Part shown: positions 34,297-46,281 of the stretch, piece after piece | Layout: the number at the start of each line of letters is the position of its first letter | Numbering within the stretch: position 1 is the first letter of the stretch | Source: Caldanaerobius fijiensis DSM 17918 | GTDB lineage: Bacteria > Bacillota > Thermoanaerobacteria > Thermoanaerobacterales > Caldanaerobiaceae | Length of the DNA: 64,000 bases | Reading direction: 5' to 3' | Assembly: GCF_900129075.1 (NCBI RefSeq) | Contig: NZ_FQVH01000005.1 | Location: 51,193-115,192 of the forward strand | Program-made: the position numbers and the translations under genes | The notes under the pieces: generated by a model | Database searches by the model: none | Told to the model about the DNA's origin: nothing | The model's input: the letters and a program-made list of their open reading frames with translations, nothing else

Positions 34297-34500
34297 ATGA
34301 AAAAAGCAGTTGTAGATCAAGAGATTTGCGATAGATCTCCATTTTGTCCAGCAGCAAGGAGCTGTAAATTTGATGCTTTTAAGGTAGAACGACATGGCTT
34401 TTTTAATGTAAAAATTTCTGTGGATAGTGATAAATGTACAGGTTGTGGAGTTTGCACAAGATATTGTCCGCATAGAGCTATTACGCTGAAAGAGTTATAA
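34297..34500 (+). CDS. Small ferredoxin-like protein with atypical first cluster motif
   Basis: The 67-aa protein has a normal second motif, CTGCGVCTRYCP (C47, C50, C53, C57). The first motif is C-x5-C-x5-C (C11, C17, C23), lacking the usual CxxCxxCxxxCP spacing, so only seven cysteines are available. It may hold one [4Fe-4S] cluster plus a [3Fe-4S] or other metal site. GGAAGGAAGGGG precedes ATG 34297. It is monocistronic with its own promoter and terminator, next to the adhE control region. Partner enzymes are unknown. Confidence 0.8.
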   Translation: MKKAVVDQEICDRSPFCPAARSCKFDAFKVERHGFFNVKISVDSDKCTGCGVCTRYCPHRAITLKEL

Positions 34501-34502
34501 CG

Positions 34503-34526
34503 CACCGGTTATACCGGTGTTTTTTT
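34503..34526 (+). terminator. Terminator after the ferredoxin gene
   Basis: CACCGGT (34503-34509) and ACCGGTG (34513-34519) form a perfect 7-bp stem over TAT, followed by seven T residues. Confidence 0.92.
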
Positions 34527-34571
34527 ATAAAAAAATTTCATACGGAAATCGTTATCAAGAGATAATAAGTA

Positions 34572-34589
34572 TTGACACAAAATTAACAA
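34572..34589 (+). promoter_or_regulatory. Candidate Rex operator 1 (adhE)
   Basis: TTGACACAAAATTAACAA matches the clostridial Rex consensus TTGTTAANNNNTTAACAA at 11 of 14 fixed positions, with a perfect right half. It coincides with the -35 box and spacer, an ideal place for repression. Confidence 0.5.
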
Positions 34590-34600
34590 TAGTATATAAT
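34572..34600 (+). promoter_or_regulatory. Perfect consensus promoter of adhE
   Basis: TTGACA (34572-34577), 17 bases, TATAAT (34595-34600). The predicted leader is about 135 bases. Confidence 0.88.
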
Positions 34601-34613
34601 GAAGACGTAAAGA

Positions 34614-34631
34614 TTGTTAAAACATTGACAT
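34614..34631 (+). promoter_or_regulatory. Candidate Rex operator 2 (adhE)
   Basis: TTGTTAAAACATTGACAT has a perfect left half and matches 12 of 14 fixed positions of the Rex consensus. It lies just after the predicted transcription start. Confidence 0.55.
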
Positions 34632-34712
34632 ATAATACGAGGAATAAAATGGCTATATATCGCAGAAAATATACTGTATACAGATAACAACGAATAAAAA
34701 ATGGCCCTTACA

Positions 34713-34730
34713 ATGTTAATAAAATAACAA
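34713..34730 (+). promoter_or_regulatory. Candidate Rex operator 3 (adhE)
   Basis: ATGTTAATAAAATAACAA matches 12 of 14 fixed positions, symmetrically (6 of 7 in each half), and abuts the GGAGG ribosome binding site. Confidence 0.45.
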
Positions 34731-34742
34731 GGAGGTATTGGT

Positions 34743-37310
34743 ATGGATTATAGGCAAGCCATCGATGAGATGGTAAAAAAGGCTGAAATTGCACAAAGGG
34801 AATATTATAAGCTGGATCAAGAGCAAGTTGATGCTATAGTAAAAGCAATGGCCTTGGCGGGTATAGATAGGCATATGGATCTGGCAAGGATGGCTGTAGA
34901 AGAAACGGGTATGGGTGTATATGAAGATAAGGTTATAAAAAATATGTTTGCGACTGAGTACGTGTATCACGACATTAAGTATGTTAAAACCGTCGGCATA
35001 ATTAACGAAAACGAAGAAGAGGACTTTATAGAAGTAGCAGAACCTGTAGGCGTTATAGCAGGCATAACTCCAGTCACAAATCCAACTTCCACGACGCTCT
35101 TTAAGAGCCTTATAGCCGTTAAAACACGAAATCCAATCATATTTAGCTTCCATCCTAAATCTATAAATTGCAGTATTGCTGCGGCAAAACTTATGAGAGA
35201 TACAGCTGTTGCCAATGGAGCACCGGAAAATTGTATCCAGTGGATAGAAGAACCTTCTGTAGAAGCCACTCAATATTTGATGAATCACCCAGGTGTGTCT
35301 TTAATTTTAGCCACAGGTGGAGCTGGCATGGTAAAGGCCGCATACAGTTCAGGAAAACCAGCCTTAGGTGTGGGTCCTGGCAATGTTCCATGTTATATAA
35401 ATAAAACTGCTCACTTGAAGAGAGCTGTTAATGACCTTATACTGAGCAAGACTTTTGATAATGGTATGATATGTGCATCAGAACAGGCAGTGATAATCGA
35501 TAAAGATGTAGCAGATGAAGTAATAAATATAATGAAACAACATGGATGCTACTTCGTAAATGATGAAGAACGCAGAAAGCTGGAAAATCTGGCTATAGAT
35601 AAAGAGAGATGTGCTATGAATCCACAGGTGGTAGGGCAACCTGCTACGAAGATTGCGCAAATGGCAGGTTTTAGTGTGCCTGAAAATACAAAGATATTGG
35701 TAGCACAATTGGAAGGTGTGGGACCGGAGTATCCACTTTCCAGGGAGAAACTTAGTCCAATACTGGCACTTTATATAGTAGAGGATTATAAAGAAGGGAT
35801 AAAGAGATGCCAGGAAATGACGGAATTTGGAGGCCTAGGACATTCAGCAGTTATTCATTGCGAAGATGAAGCTATAATCAAGGAATTTTCTGAAAAGGTA
35901 AGGGCTGGTAGGATAATAATCAATTCACCTTCAAGTCATGGTGCTATAGGCGACATTTATAACAGCAATACGCCGTCGCTCACACTAGGTTGTGGTACCA
36001 TGGGTAAAAACTCAACCACAGCTAATGTCAGTGTAAGACAGTTAATAAACATAAAAAGGGTTGCGGCCAGGAGGTATAATATGAGATGGTTTAAGGTTCC
36101 ACCTAAGATTTATTTCGAACCCGGTTCAATACAATACCTTGAAAAGGTTAAAGGCAAAAAGGCATTTATCGTCACAGATCCAGCTATGGTAAAATTGGGA
36201 TTTGTGGATAAGGCACTCTATCACCTTGATAAAGCGGGAATTGATTATGAGATTTTCTCCGATGTAGAACCTGATCCCTCTGTGGATACGGTTATGAAAG
36301 GTGTAGAAGCTATGAATAGATTTAACCCGGATCTGATTATTGCGCTGGGTGGTGGTTCTGCTATAGATGCGGCAAAAGGCATGTGGCTGTTCTATGAGTT
36401 CCCAGATACCAAGTTTGAGGAATTAAGGCTTAAGTTCATTGACATTAGAAAACGGGCATATAAGTTCCCGCAGTTAGGTAAAAAAGCCCTTATGATTGCG
36501 ATACCGACGACCAGTGGTACGGGCTCAGCGGTTACGGCTTTTGCTGTTATAACAGATAAGACAAAGAATATAAAGTATCCGCTTGCGGACTATGAGCTTA
36601 CGCCGGATATCGCTATTATTGATCCTGAATTTACCTATACTGTGCCCAGGTCAGTTACTGCAGATACAGGTATGGATGTTTTAACCCATGCAATTGAGGC
36701 GTATGTTTCGGTCATGGCGTCAGATTACACTGATGCTCTTGCGTTAAAAGCCATAGAGCTGGTGTTTAAATATCTTCCAAGAGCGTATGAGAATGGCATG
36801 GACAAAGAAGCGAGGGAAAAGATGCACAATGCATCATGCATGGCGGGTATGGCTTTTACCAATGGATTTTTAGGTATAAATCACAGTATGGCTCATATTC
36901 TCGGAGGTAAGTTTCATATACCCCATGGAAGGGCTAATGCCATACTTCTACCATACGTGATAAGATACAATGCTACCGAACCGACCAAGTTCACATCATA
37001 TCCCAAATATGAGTACTATAAAGCTCCAGAAAGATATGCGGAAATTGCGAAGTTCCTAGGATTAAAGGCCGATACCGTAGAAGAAGGTGTAAAGAGCCTT
37101 ATAAACGCCATTGTCGAATTGACAAGAAAATTGAATATGCCCTTGTCATTAGCTGAAGCTGGGATACCAAGAGATTCTTTCGAGAGGGAAGTGAATGATA
37201 TGGCTAACATAGCGTTTTTGGATCAGTGCACAGGCTCAAATCCCAGGTATCCTCTTGTAAGTGAGCTGGAAGAGCTCTATTGGAAAGCATATGAGGGCAT
37301 TATAGAATAA
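34743..37310 (+). CDS. adhE: Bifunctional acetaldehyde/alcohol dehydrogenase AdhE
   Basis: AdhE reduces acetyl-CoA to acetaldehyde and then ethanol using NADH, and assembles into spirosomes. Residues 1-435 are the aldehyde dehydrogenase half with the catalytic Cys in [11 protein letters not shown]. Residues about 450-855 are the iron-dependent alcohol dehydrogenase half with [12 protein letters not shown] and the metal-binding His motif [20 protein letters not shown]. The length of 855 aa is a little below the usual 870. A strong AAGGAGG precedes ATG 34743. It is monocistronic, and three Rex-like sites suggest control by the NADH/NAD ratio. Confidence 0.96.
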   Translation: MDYRQAIDEMVKKAEIAQREYYKLDQEQVDAIVKAMALAGIDRHMDLARMAVEETGMGVYEDKVIKNMFATEYVYHDIKYVKTVGIINENEEEDFIEVAEPVGVIAGITPVTNPTSTTLFKSLIAVKTRNPIIFSFHPKSINCSIAAAKLMRDTAVANGAPENCIQWIEEPSVEATQYLMNHPGVSLILATGGAGMVKAAYSSGKPALGVGPGNVPCYINKTAHLKRAVNDLILSKTFDNGMICASEQAVIIDKDVADEVINIMKQHGCYFVNDEERRKLENLAIDKERCAMNPQVVGQPATKIAQMAGFSVPENTKILVAQLEGVGPEYPLSREKLSPILALYIVEDYKEGIKRCQEMTEFGGLGHSAVIHCEDEAIIKEFSEKVRAGRIIINSPSSHGAIGDIYNSNTPSLTLGCGTMGKNSTTANVSVRQLINIKRVAARRYNMRWFKVPPKIYFEPGSIQYLEKVKGKKAFIVTDPAMVKLGFVDKALYHLDKAGIDYEIFSDVEPDPSVDTVMKGVEAMNRFNPDLIIALGGGSAIDAAKGMWLFYEFPDTKFEELRLKFIDIRKRAYKFPQLGKKALMIAIPTTSGTGSAVTAFAVITDKTKNIKYPLADYELTPDIAIIDPEFTYTVPRSVTADTGMDVLTHAIEAYVSVMASDYTDALALKAIELVFKYLPRAYENGMDKEAREKMHNASCMAGMAFTNGFLGINHSMAHILGGKFHIPHGRANAILLPYVIRYNATEPTKFTSYPKYEYYKAPERYAEIAKFLGLKADTVEEGVKSLINAIVELTRKLNMPLSLAEAGIPRDSFEREVNDMANIAFLDQCTGSNPRYPLVSELEELYWKAYEGIIE

Positions 37311-37321
37311 ATAACAGACAT

Positions 37322-37359
37322 GGAGCAGTAGTATCTTAAAGATATGCTGCTCCTTTTTT
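37322..37359 (+). terminator. Terminator after adhE
   Basis: GGAGCAG (37322-37328) pairs with CTGCTCC, with an extended inner TATCTT/AAGATA stem, followed by a T-run. Confidence 0.88.
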
Positions 37360-37416
37360 ATGGTGTGCTATAATATATGTTAGGACTGAGTGGCAAGGTA
37401 TAAGAGGAAATGTGCG

Positions 37417-37456
37417 TAAAATTATAAGGTATTGGGAAACGCGCCCAATACCTTAT
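37417..37456 (-). terminator. Terminator of the holin-like gene
   Basis: ATAAGGTATTGGG (37424-37436) pairs perfectly over 13 bp with the sequence at 37444-37456, around a 7-base loop. Read on the minus strand it ends in AATTTTA and overlaps the stop codon of the holin-like gene. Confidence 0.75.
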
Positions 37457-37704
37457 GCTTTGTTGCCTCTGAAAGCTCCTATAGTATTTTTCGTACCACT
37501 ATATAATCCTGTTGCGGCTAGGCCAATAGCTAGACCTTCTAATATACCTTTTAGAATATCTCCTGGTGCGATGTAAAAGACTCCTACAAGGATGCCTATA
37601 ATGGCTGAAGCCAGCGCAGCCCATTTTTGAGGTAAACCTAGTTGCTTAAGCAATTCTACTACGCCGACTATGAGGGGAATTATGGGTAAATTGTATATTT
37701 CCAT
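37453..37704 (-). CDS. Orphan phage-holin-like small membrane protein
   Basis: The 83-aa protein has two hydrophobic segments (about residues 5-25 and 30-48), a Gly-rich amphipathic stretch (ILEGLAIGLAATGLYSGTKNTI) and a basic end. This layout resembles small phage holins, especially those that start with LIVGVVELLKxLGLP. ATG 37704 follows AAGGTGGGG; a GTG at 37719 overlaps that site. No lysin, portal or other phage gene is near, and it sits alone between adhE and yeiH on the minus strand. It may be a domesticated holin, a phage relic, or part of a cell-wall release system. Confidence 0.7.
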   Translation of the reverse strand: MEIYNLPIIPLIVGVVELLKQLGLPQKWAALASAIIGILVGVFYIAPGDILKGILEGLAIGLAATGLYSGTKNTIGAFRGNKA

Positions 37705-37775
37705 ATTTGATTTCCCCACCTTTTTAATTATTTTTGATTATATATATGAATTATCGAGTTAAAAAATGATGGAAT

Positions 37776-38801
37776 TTAATATAATGCATTTACAAAAATA
37801 TAGCCGAAAACACTTATGACGATAGAACCAATAATTCCAATAAGTAAAACTTTTAGTCCAATGGATTTAATGCTGCTTATACGCACATTAAGTCCTAGTG
37901 CTGCCATAGCCATTGTGAGCAGGAATATACTTACTTGGATTATTATGTCAACAACAGGTTTTGGCAATATATTAAAGGTATTTATAAGGCTAAAAGCCAG
38001 GAATCCCATTATAAACCAGGGGACAGAAATTTTTTTGATGCCTGAATTTTTATATATATTATTCCTGAAGATCGCATTAATAATAAAAGCAACGGGAACC
38101 AGCAAAGCAACGCGACCTAATTTTACTATTACAGCAATATCGAGGCTGGTACTTCCGCCTTTGGTGGCGGCTGCAATAACGTGCCCCAATTCATGAAGAG
38201 TTGAGCCAGAGAAAATACCATAGACATATGGATTTAAATGGAGCGCTGGAAATAAAAATGTGTATAAGATTGTAAATATAGTACCTAATATTGCTATTAT
38301 AGCTATGGAAATAGTGGTTTCGTTTTCGTCTGCATCTATCAGCGGTGCCACAGCAGCTATAGCAGCGGCTCCGCATACACCTGTTCCTATGCCTACCAGT
38401 AATGATAAATTCTTTTGTACATTAAATAATTTTCCTAGCGTATAAATTAATGTTATGGCGAAGGCAATAACGAGTATGTCAAGAAGTATTACTCGATATC
38501 CTGATTCCAGGATTTTAGAAAAATTAAGTCTTATGCCCATGAGAATAATTCCGTAGCGCAATATCTTTTTTGCAGTAAAATCTATACCGGGGCTTAGAGA
38601 TTCAGGGACATCGAATATACTTCGCCACGCTATTCCTGCTAATATAGCCAGTACCATTGTTCCCATTATTGATAAGTAAGGATATGTAACTAGCAATTTG
38701 GATAAAACGGCGATGATAATAGTGAGTAATATACCTTTTGCCTTTATAATGATTTGATTTTCTTTTCTTAGTTCCTGATTCAATGAAATATCTTTTTCCA
38801 T
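37776..38801 (-). CDS. YeiH/UPF0324 family putative sulfate exporter
   Basis: This 341-aa membrane protein has about ten helices and the family motifs RYGIILMGIRL, VGIGTGVCGAAAIAAVAP and GSTLHELGHVIAAA. The family is annotated as putative sulfate or sulfite exporter on sparse evidence. AAAGGAGG precedes ATG at 38801. It is divergently placed from the phosphorylase-splB pair, and no LysR regulator (the usual neighbour of yeiH) is present. Confidence 0.88.
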   Translation of the reverse strand: MEKDISLNQELRKENQIIIKAKGILLTIIIAVLSKLLVTYPYLSIMGTMVLAILAGIAWRSIFDVPESLSPGIDFTAKKILRYGIILMGIRLNFSKILESGYRVILLDILVIAFAITLIYTLGKLFNVQKNLSLLVGIGTGVCGAAAIAAVAPLIDADENETTISIAIIAILGTIFTILYTFLFPALHLNPYVYGIFSGSTLHELGHVIAAATKGGSTSLDIAVIVKLGRVALLVPVAFIINAIFRNNIYKNSGIKKISVPWFIMGFLAFSLINTFNILPKPVVDIIIQVSIFLLTMAMAALGLNVRISSIKSIGLKVLLIGIIGSIVISVFGYIFVNALY

Positions 38802-38838
38802 TTGTTCGTTCCTCCTTTAATCTGATGAAGATGGGAAA

Positions 38839-38867
38839 AGTATAACATGGAAACAACTATTCGTAAA
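38839..38867 (-). promoter_or_regulatory. Predicted promoter of yeiH
   Basis: On the minus strand, TTTACG (38862-38867) is separated by 17 bases from TATACT (38839-38844), which is preceded by TG (extended -10). Confidence 0.55.
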
Positions 38868-38910
38868 ATAACAGTATTTTATAGCATATATAAAATATTT
38901 TTATAAAATA

Positions 38911-38919
38911 TGTTATAAT
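38911..38919 (+). promoter_or_regulatory. Extended -10 element of the phosphorylase-splB pair
   Basis: TGTTATAAT is an exact extended -10. No clear -35 precedes it. I saw no sigma-G motif, although splB is sigma-G dependent in B. subtilis. Confidence 0.45.
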
Positions 38920-38947
38920 ATAAAACAAAAAAGTAGTGGGAGATCAT

Positions 38948-39766
38948 ATGCTATATATAGTTACAGCCTTGTATAATGAAGCGAAACCGTTAATAGAGTG
39001 GTATAATTTAAAAAGAGATATGAGTGATGCTGTATTCCAGGTTTTCTCTAATAATGATATTAATCTGATTATAACAGGCGTTGGCAAAATAAACAGTGCC
39101 ATAGGTACAGCTCACCTTCTGTCTACAAAGCCTGTTTCAAAAGAAGATAGTATTGTAAATATAGGCATTTGTGGTTCTTTGACAGGCAATTTGGGCGAGA
39201 TATATATTATAAATAAGGTTAGGGATCATGAGACCGGAAGGGATTTTTATCCTGACGTATTGTTAAAACACCCTTTTTGTGAGGCATCTATTGAGACTTT
39301 TTCATATCCGCTGACGGATAGAAGTCAGTTATTAGAAGACCTATGTGATATGGAGGGCAGCGGTTTTTTTCAGGCAGCGTCTAAGTATCTGGATGTCCAT
39401 AGAATATGTCTTATAAAAATTGTTTCGGACAGATTGGATGCTAAGCTTATTGATAAAAGATTTATAGAAAAATTAATAAAAGAGAAAATGCCGCTTATAG
39501 ATTCGTTTTTATTATCATTTAAAGATACCCTTATAAGTGACCATATATTGAGCGAAAAAGAGACTCAAGAAATTAATGAGATTTGCTCTAATATGCGATT
39601 GACAGAAAGTCAAAGGTTAGAACTTATTAAGATGTGTATGCAATATAAGTCGAGAACCAGAAAAGAGCTTGACTTTTTAGGAGAATACAAAGAAATAAAG
39701 GTGATGACGAAGGATGAGAGAAGTCGATATTTCCGGTCGTTGCTTAAAAGATTTGAAACTTTTTAG
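38948..39766 (+). CDS. Nucleoside-phosphorylase-like protein with C-terminal helical extension
   Basis: Residues 1-185 have the fold of the MTAN/purine nucleoside phosphorylase family. ALYNEAKPLI has the place of the MTAN Glu-rich strand, GVGKINSAIGTAHLL and IGICGSLTG are the central motifs, and VSDRLD fits the S-D signature. Residues about 190-272 form an extra charged helical segment not seen in ordinary MTAN. ATG 38948 follows GTGGGAG by 5 bases. The gene overlaps splB by 53 bases, so the two are tightly coupled. It might remove 5'-deoxyadenosine made by the radical SAM partner, or act on a damaged nucleoside; both are inference. Confidence 0.78.
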   Translation: MLYIVTALYNEAKPLIEWYNLKRDMSDAVFQVFSNNDINLIITGVGKINSAIGTAHLLSTKPVSKEDSIVNIGICGSLTGNLGEIYIINKVRDHETGRDFYPDVLLKHPFCEASIETFSYPLTDRSQLLEDLCDMEGSGFFQAASKYLDVHRICLIKIVSDRLDAKLIDKRFIEKLIKEKMPLIDSFLLSFKDTLISDHILSEKETQEINEICSNMRLTESQRLELIKMCMQYKSRTRKELDFLGEYKEIKVMTKDERSRYFRSLLKRFETF

Positions 39767-40739
39767 TAGGTTTTCCCATGTTTATGTGGAAGAAGATGCA
39801 ATAAAACATCCTGTAGCTATGGATATTTTAAATAAATTGCCAAATGCCAGGTTGATTAAAATTAAAAATTATAAAGATGTATTTAACAGGGCATCACAGG
39901 ATTTTGAAGCGCAGAAAAGATCTCAAAAGCTTATATTAGCTAAGAAAAGAGCAGATTTTATTTATAAAGGTTCCCGGCTCTGCGAAGATTTTGGGAATAA
40001 AAATTTTTATTATGCCTCAAACATACTCAATTGCATATACGATTGTGACTATTGTTACTTGCAGGGTATGTATACATCTGCAAATATTGTGGTTTTTGTA
40101 AATATAGAAGATTTTTTTGATGAAGTGTCAGCTCTTACAAAGGACCAATCTGCATATCTGTCTATTTCCTACGATTCAGATTTATTGGCTCTTGAACGTT
40201 TGACAGGCCTTGCCCGCAGGTGGATTGAGTACGCTAAGTCTAACAGTAATCTCCTGATGGAGATAAAGACCAAGAGCGGTTGCTATAGCGCTATTTCAGA
40301 TATGGATATACCTAAAAATGTAATATTGGCGTGGACATTGTCGCCAGATGAAGTCATAAGCCGCTATGAAAAGCTTACACCGGCTCTTGATATACGGCTT
40401 AACAATGTTCAGAAAGCTGTGTCAAAGGGATTAAAGGTAAGATTATCCTTTGAACCGATTATGATGATTGAAGGTTTTGAAACGGTTTATGCTAATTTTT
40501 TTAAAAAGATATTTGAAAGTATACCTTTAGAAAATATAAGGGATATAAATGCGGGTGTATTTCGCATGAGTGAAACCCAGGCTAAGAGATTTAATAAAAA
40601 GCGAAAATATGATGTGTTTTGTTATCCTACCGTAAAAATCGATGGCGTTGTCACATATAAAAATCATGAATATATGAAGAATTTTGTATATAATGAATTG
40701 TTAAAATACATGAGCGGTGAAAAAGTTTTTGTGAATTAA
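39714..40739 (+). CDS. splB: Spore photoproduct lyase-like radical SAM protein
   Basis: The 341-aa protein resembles SplB, which reverses the UV-made thymine dimer of spore DNA. The radical SAM motif CIYDCDYCYLQGMY (CxxxCxxC) is in the usual place, after about 100 residues, and the later SFEPIMMIEG and FRMSETQAKRFNKK segments fit SPL. By eye, the H-donor cysteine of B. subtilis SPL (C141, in an ACTSD context) is replaced here, in ISYDSDLLALE, by Tyr. ATG 39714 lies 9 bases from AAGGTGA. The overlap with the phosphorylase gene is long. Confidence 0.85.
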   Translation: MREVDISGRCLKDLKLFSRFSHVYVEEDAIKHPVAMDILNKLPNARLIKIKNYKDVFNRASQDFEAQKRSQKLILAKKRADFIYKGSRLCEDFGNKNFYYASNILNCIYDCDYCYLQGMYTSANIVVFVNIEDFFDEVSALTKDQSAYLSISYDSDLLALERLTGLARRWIEYAKSNSNLLMEIKTKSGCYSAISDMDIPKNVILAWTLSPDEVISRYEKLTPALDIRLNNVQKAVSKGLKVRLSFEPIMMIEGFETVYANFFKKIFESIPLENIRDINAGVFRMSETQAKRFNKKRKYDVFCYPTVKIDGVVTYKNHEYMKNFVYNELLKYMSGEKVFVN

Positions 40740-40750
40740 TTCACTTTTTT
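40731..40750 (+). terminator. Weak terminator after splB
   Basis: GTGAA (40731-40735) and TTCAC (40740-40744) form a short stem over TTAA followed by six T residues; the stop codon is within it and it overlaps the next promoter. Confidence 0.5.
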
Positions 40751-40768
40751 ATGCATTTATGCTATAAT
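40740..40768 (+). promoter_or_regulatory. Predicted promoter of the PFOR gene
   Basis: TTCACT (40740-40745), a 17-base spacer and TATAAT (40763-40768) with a TG extension. The leader is about 110 bases and includes a perfect dyad, TGCATA-CAA-TATGCA (40793-40807). Confidence 0.65.
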
Positions 40769-40870
40769 ATATAGGGCTGTGTATTAGTGCTTTGCATACA
40801 ATATGCACCGAAATATGGAGTCATATATTGTTATTATACGTGAGTTTTTAGAGTCATTACTATATAATAA

Positions 40871-44416
<3,546 letters not shown>

Positions 44417-44447
44417 TTAAAAAGGGCCTAAAAAAGGCCCTTTTTAA
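44417..44447 (+). terminator. Terminator after PFOR
   Basis: AAAAAGGGCC (44419-44428) pairs with GGCCCTTTTT (44436-44445) around TAAAAAA. Confidence 0.9.
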
Positions 44448-44549
44448 TATGCGCTTGGCATGGGCGCGACCTAAACGGTGAAGGTCTTACTGGCAATTTT
44501 TCGAGGATATATGTCTTCTTACAGGGAATAATATTAATGAGGTGATTTT

Positions 44550-45371
44550 ATGCGTTCCCTGTGGAAAGGCGCTATAAGTTTTGGCCTTGTAAGCATTCCG
44601 ATTAAGTTGTATGCTGCAACTGAAGACCATACCACCCATTTCAGACAGTTGCACAAAGATTGTAACTCACCTATTAAGTATGAAAAAGTATGTCCGGTCT
44701 GCAATAGGCCTGTTAATGATGATGAAATTGTACGCGGCTATGAATATGAACCAGGGAAATTTGTTATATTAAGTGACGAAGATCTGGAGCGGATTCCTTC
44801 AGAAGCAGTTAAAACTATTGATATACTGGACTTTACTGATATAAAACAGATTGATCCTATTTATTTTGACAAAACATATTATATCGCACCGGAAGACATT
44901 GGTACAAAGCCTTATATTCTTTTAAGGGATTCTATGAAGAAAACCAATACTGTAGCGATTGCCAAAGCTGTTATAAGATCCAGACAAAATCTAGCGTGTA
45001 TAAGGGTATATGATGACAACTACATGGTAATGGAAACCATGTATTTTCCCGATGAGATACGCAAAACTGAGCAACTTCCTCCTCTACGGCAAGTATCCCT
45101 CCATGAAAACGAAATAAAGATGTCAGAGCAATTGATAAATACACTGACGGCAAAGTTCAATCCTGAAAAGTATGAAAATACCTACAGAAAGGCCTTATTT
45201 GACCTTATAGAATCAAAAATACAGGGACATGAAGTAGAAGTACCTGTGGTAGCTCCTGCTCCAGATAACGTACTGGATTTAGTCGGTGCTCTCAAAGCTA
45301 GCATTGAAGCGGCAAAGAGGACGGGAAACCCAACGGAAAAAACAAAAGGGAGAAAGAAAAAAGGAGCATAG
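44550..45371 (+). CDS. ku: Bacterial Ku DNA end-binding protein
   Basis: Ku binds double-strand DNA ends and recruits the ligase in non-homologous end joining. The signature start MRSLWKGAISFGLVSIPIKLY, the CPVCNRPV segment and IQGHEVEVP are all present. The protein (273 aa) has the standard core plus a short basic tail (KTKGRKKKGA) that could help DNA binding. ATG 44550 follows GAGGTGA. It is 4 bases from the ligase gene. Confidence 0.95.
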   Translation: MRSLWKGAISFGLVSIPIKLYAATEDHTTHFRQLHKDCNSPIKYEKVCPVCNRPVNDDEIVRGYEYEPGKFVILSDEDLERIPSEAVKTIDILDFTDIKQIDPIYFDKTYYIAPEDIGTKPYILLRDSMKKTNTVAIAKAVIRSRQNLACIRVYDDNYMVMETMYFPDEIRKTEQLPPLRQVSLHENEIKMSEQLINTLTAKFNPEKYENTYRKALFDLIESKIQGHEVEVPVVAPAPDNVLDLVGALKASIEAAKRTGNPTEKTKGRKKKGA

Positions 45372-45375
45372 TTTC

Positions 45376-46281
45376 ATGTCTATGATGGACCAAAAAATAG
45401 CACCAATGCTAGCTTTCTCCGGTGAACCTTTTGATGACCCTGGTTGGATTTTTGAAATAAAATGGGATGGCTCCAGGACTATCGCTTTTATATCCGATAG
45501 AGTAAGGCTTCAGGATAGAAGGCTTGTAGATATAACATATCAATTTCCTGAAATGGTGGACCTAAGAAAATGTCTTAAAGCGAAAGAAGTTATCCTGGAT
45601 GGCGAACTGATTGTTTTAAAAAATAATAAACCTCACTACAGAAGTATCATGTCCAGAAAGCACAGCCAAAATGCTTTAAAAATCGATTTATTGAGCAAAA
45701 TAATGCCGGCTGTTTTTGTCGCGTGGGATATATTATATATAGACGGAAAGTCACTGGTTGATCTGACTTTGTTAAAACGCAAAGAAATCCTACATTCTGC
45801 TGTAAAGCCGGATGATCACTTATTAATAGCAGATTTTATACGCGAGCATGGGAAAATGCTCTATGAAGAGACAGGTAAAAAAGGATTGGAAGGCGTCATG
45901 GCCAAAAAAGCCGATTCTAAATATTATATCGGAAAAAGAAGCAAATTGTGGCTAAAATTCAAACATTTTATTACCCTAAATGCCGTAATTATGGGTTATA
46001 GAACTGACAGAATCGCACTGATACTAGGGTTATATGATGAAAACGGCGATTTGATACCTATAGGCAATTGTGAATCGGGGTTGTCTCAAAAGGAATTATC
46101 TGCTTTTATGTATGTAGCTGAAAGTATAAAAACTTACAGCGAGAAAAATGTACAATGGATAAAACCCCTTTTAGTCTGCCAAGTAAGATTTATGGAGTGG
46201 TCCGAGAATATGAAGATGAGAGCACCTTCGTTTTTAGGATTTCAGTACGATGTAAAGCCTGATCAATGTAGATTTACATAG
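45376..46281 (+). CDS. ligD: ATP-dependent DNA ligase, LigD ligase domain only
   Basis: The nucleotidyltransferase motif I is EIKWDGSR with nucleophile K29. ILDGELIVL and EGVMAKK are the later motifs, and the C-terminal OB-fold is present with the KFKHFITLNAVIMGYR segment. The length of 301 aa covers a ligase domain alone; the polymerase and nuclease domains of larger LigD proteins are missing. ATG 45376 lies 10 bases from AAGGAG, 4 bases after ku. It seals ends held by Ku. Confidence 0.92.
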   Translation: MSMMDQKIAPMLAFSGEPFDDPGWIFEIKWDGSRTIAFISDRVRLQDRRLVDITYQFPEMVDLRKCLKAKEVILDGELIVLKNNKPHYRSIMSRKHSQNALKIDLLSKIMPAVFVAWDILYIDGKSLVDLTLLKRKEILHSAVKPDDHLLIADFIREHGKMLYEETGKKGLEGVMAKKADSKYYIGKRSKLWLKFKHFITLNAVIMGYRTDRIALILGLYDENGDLIPIGNCESGLSQKELSAFMYVAESIKTYSEKNVQWIKPLLVCQVRFMEWSENMKMRAPSFLGFQYDVKPDQCRFT

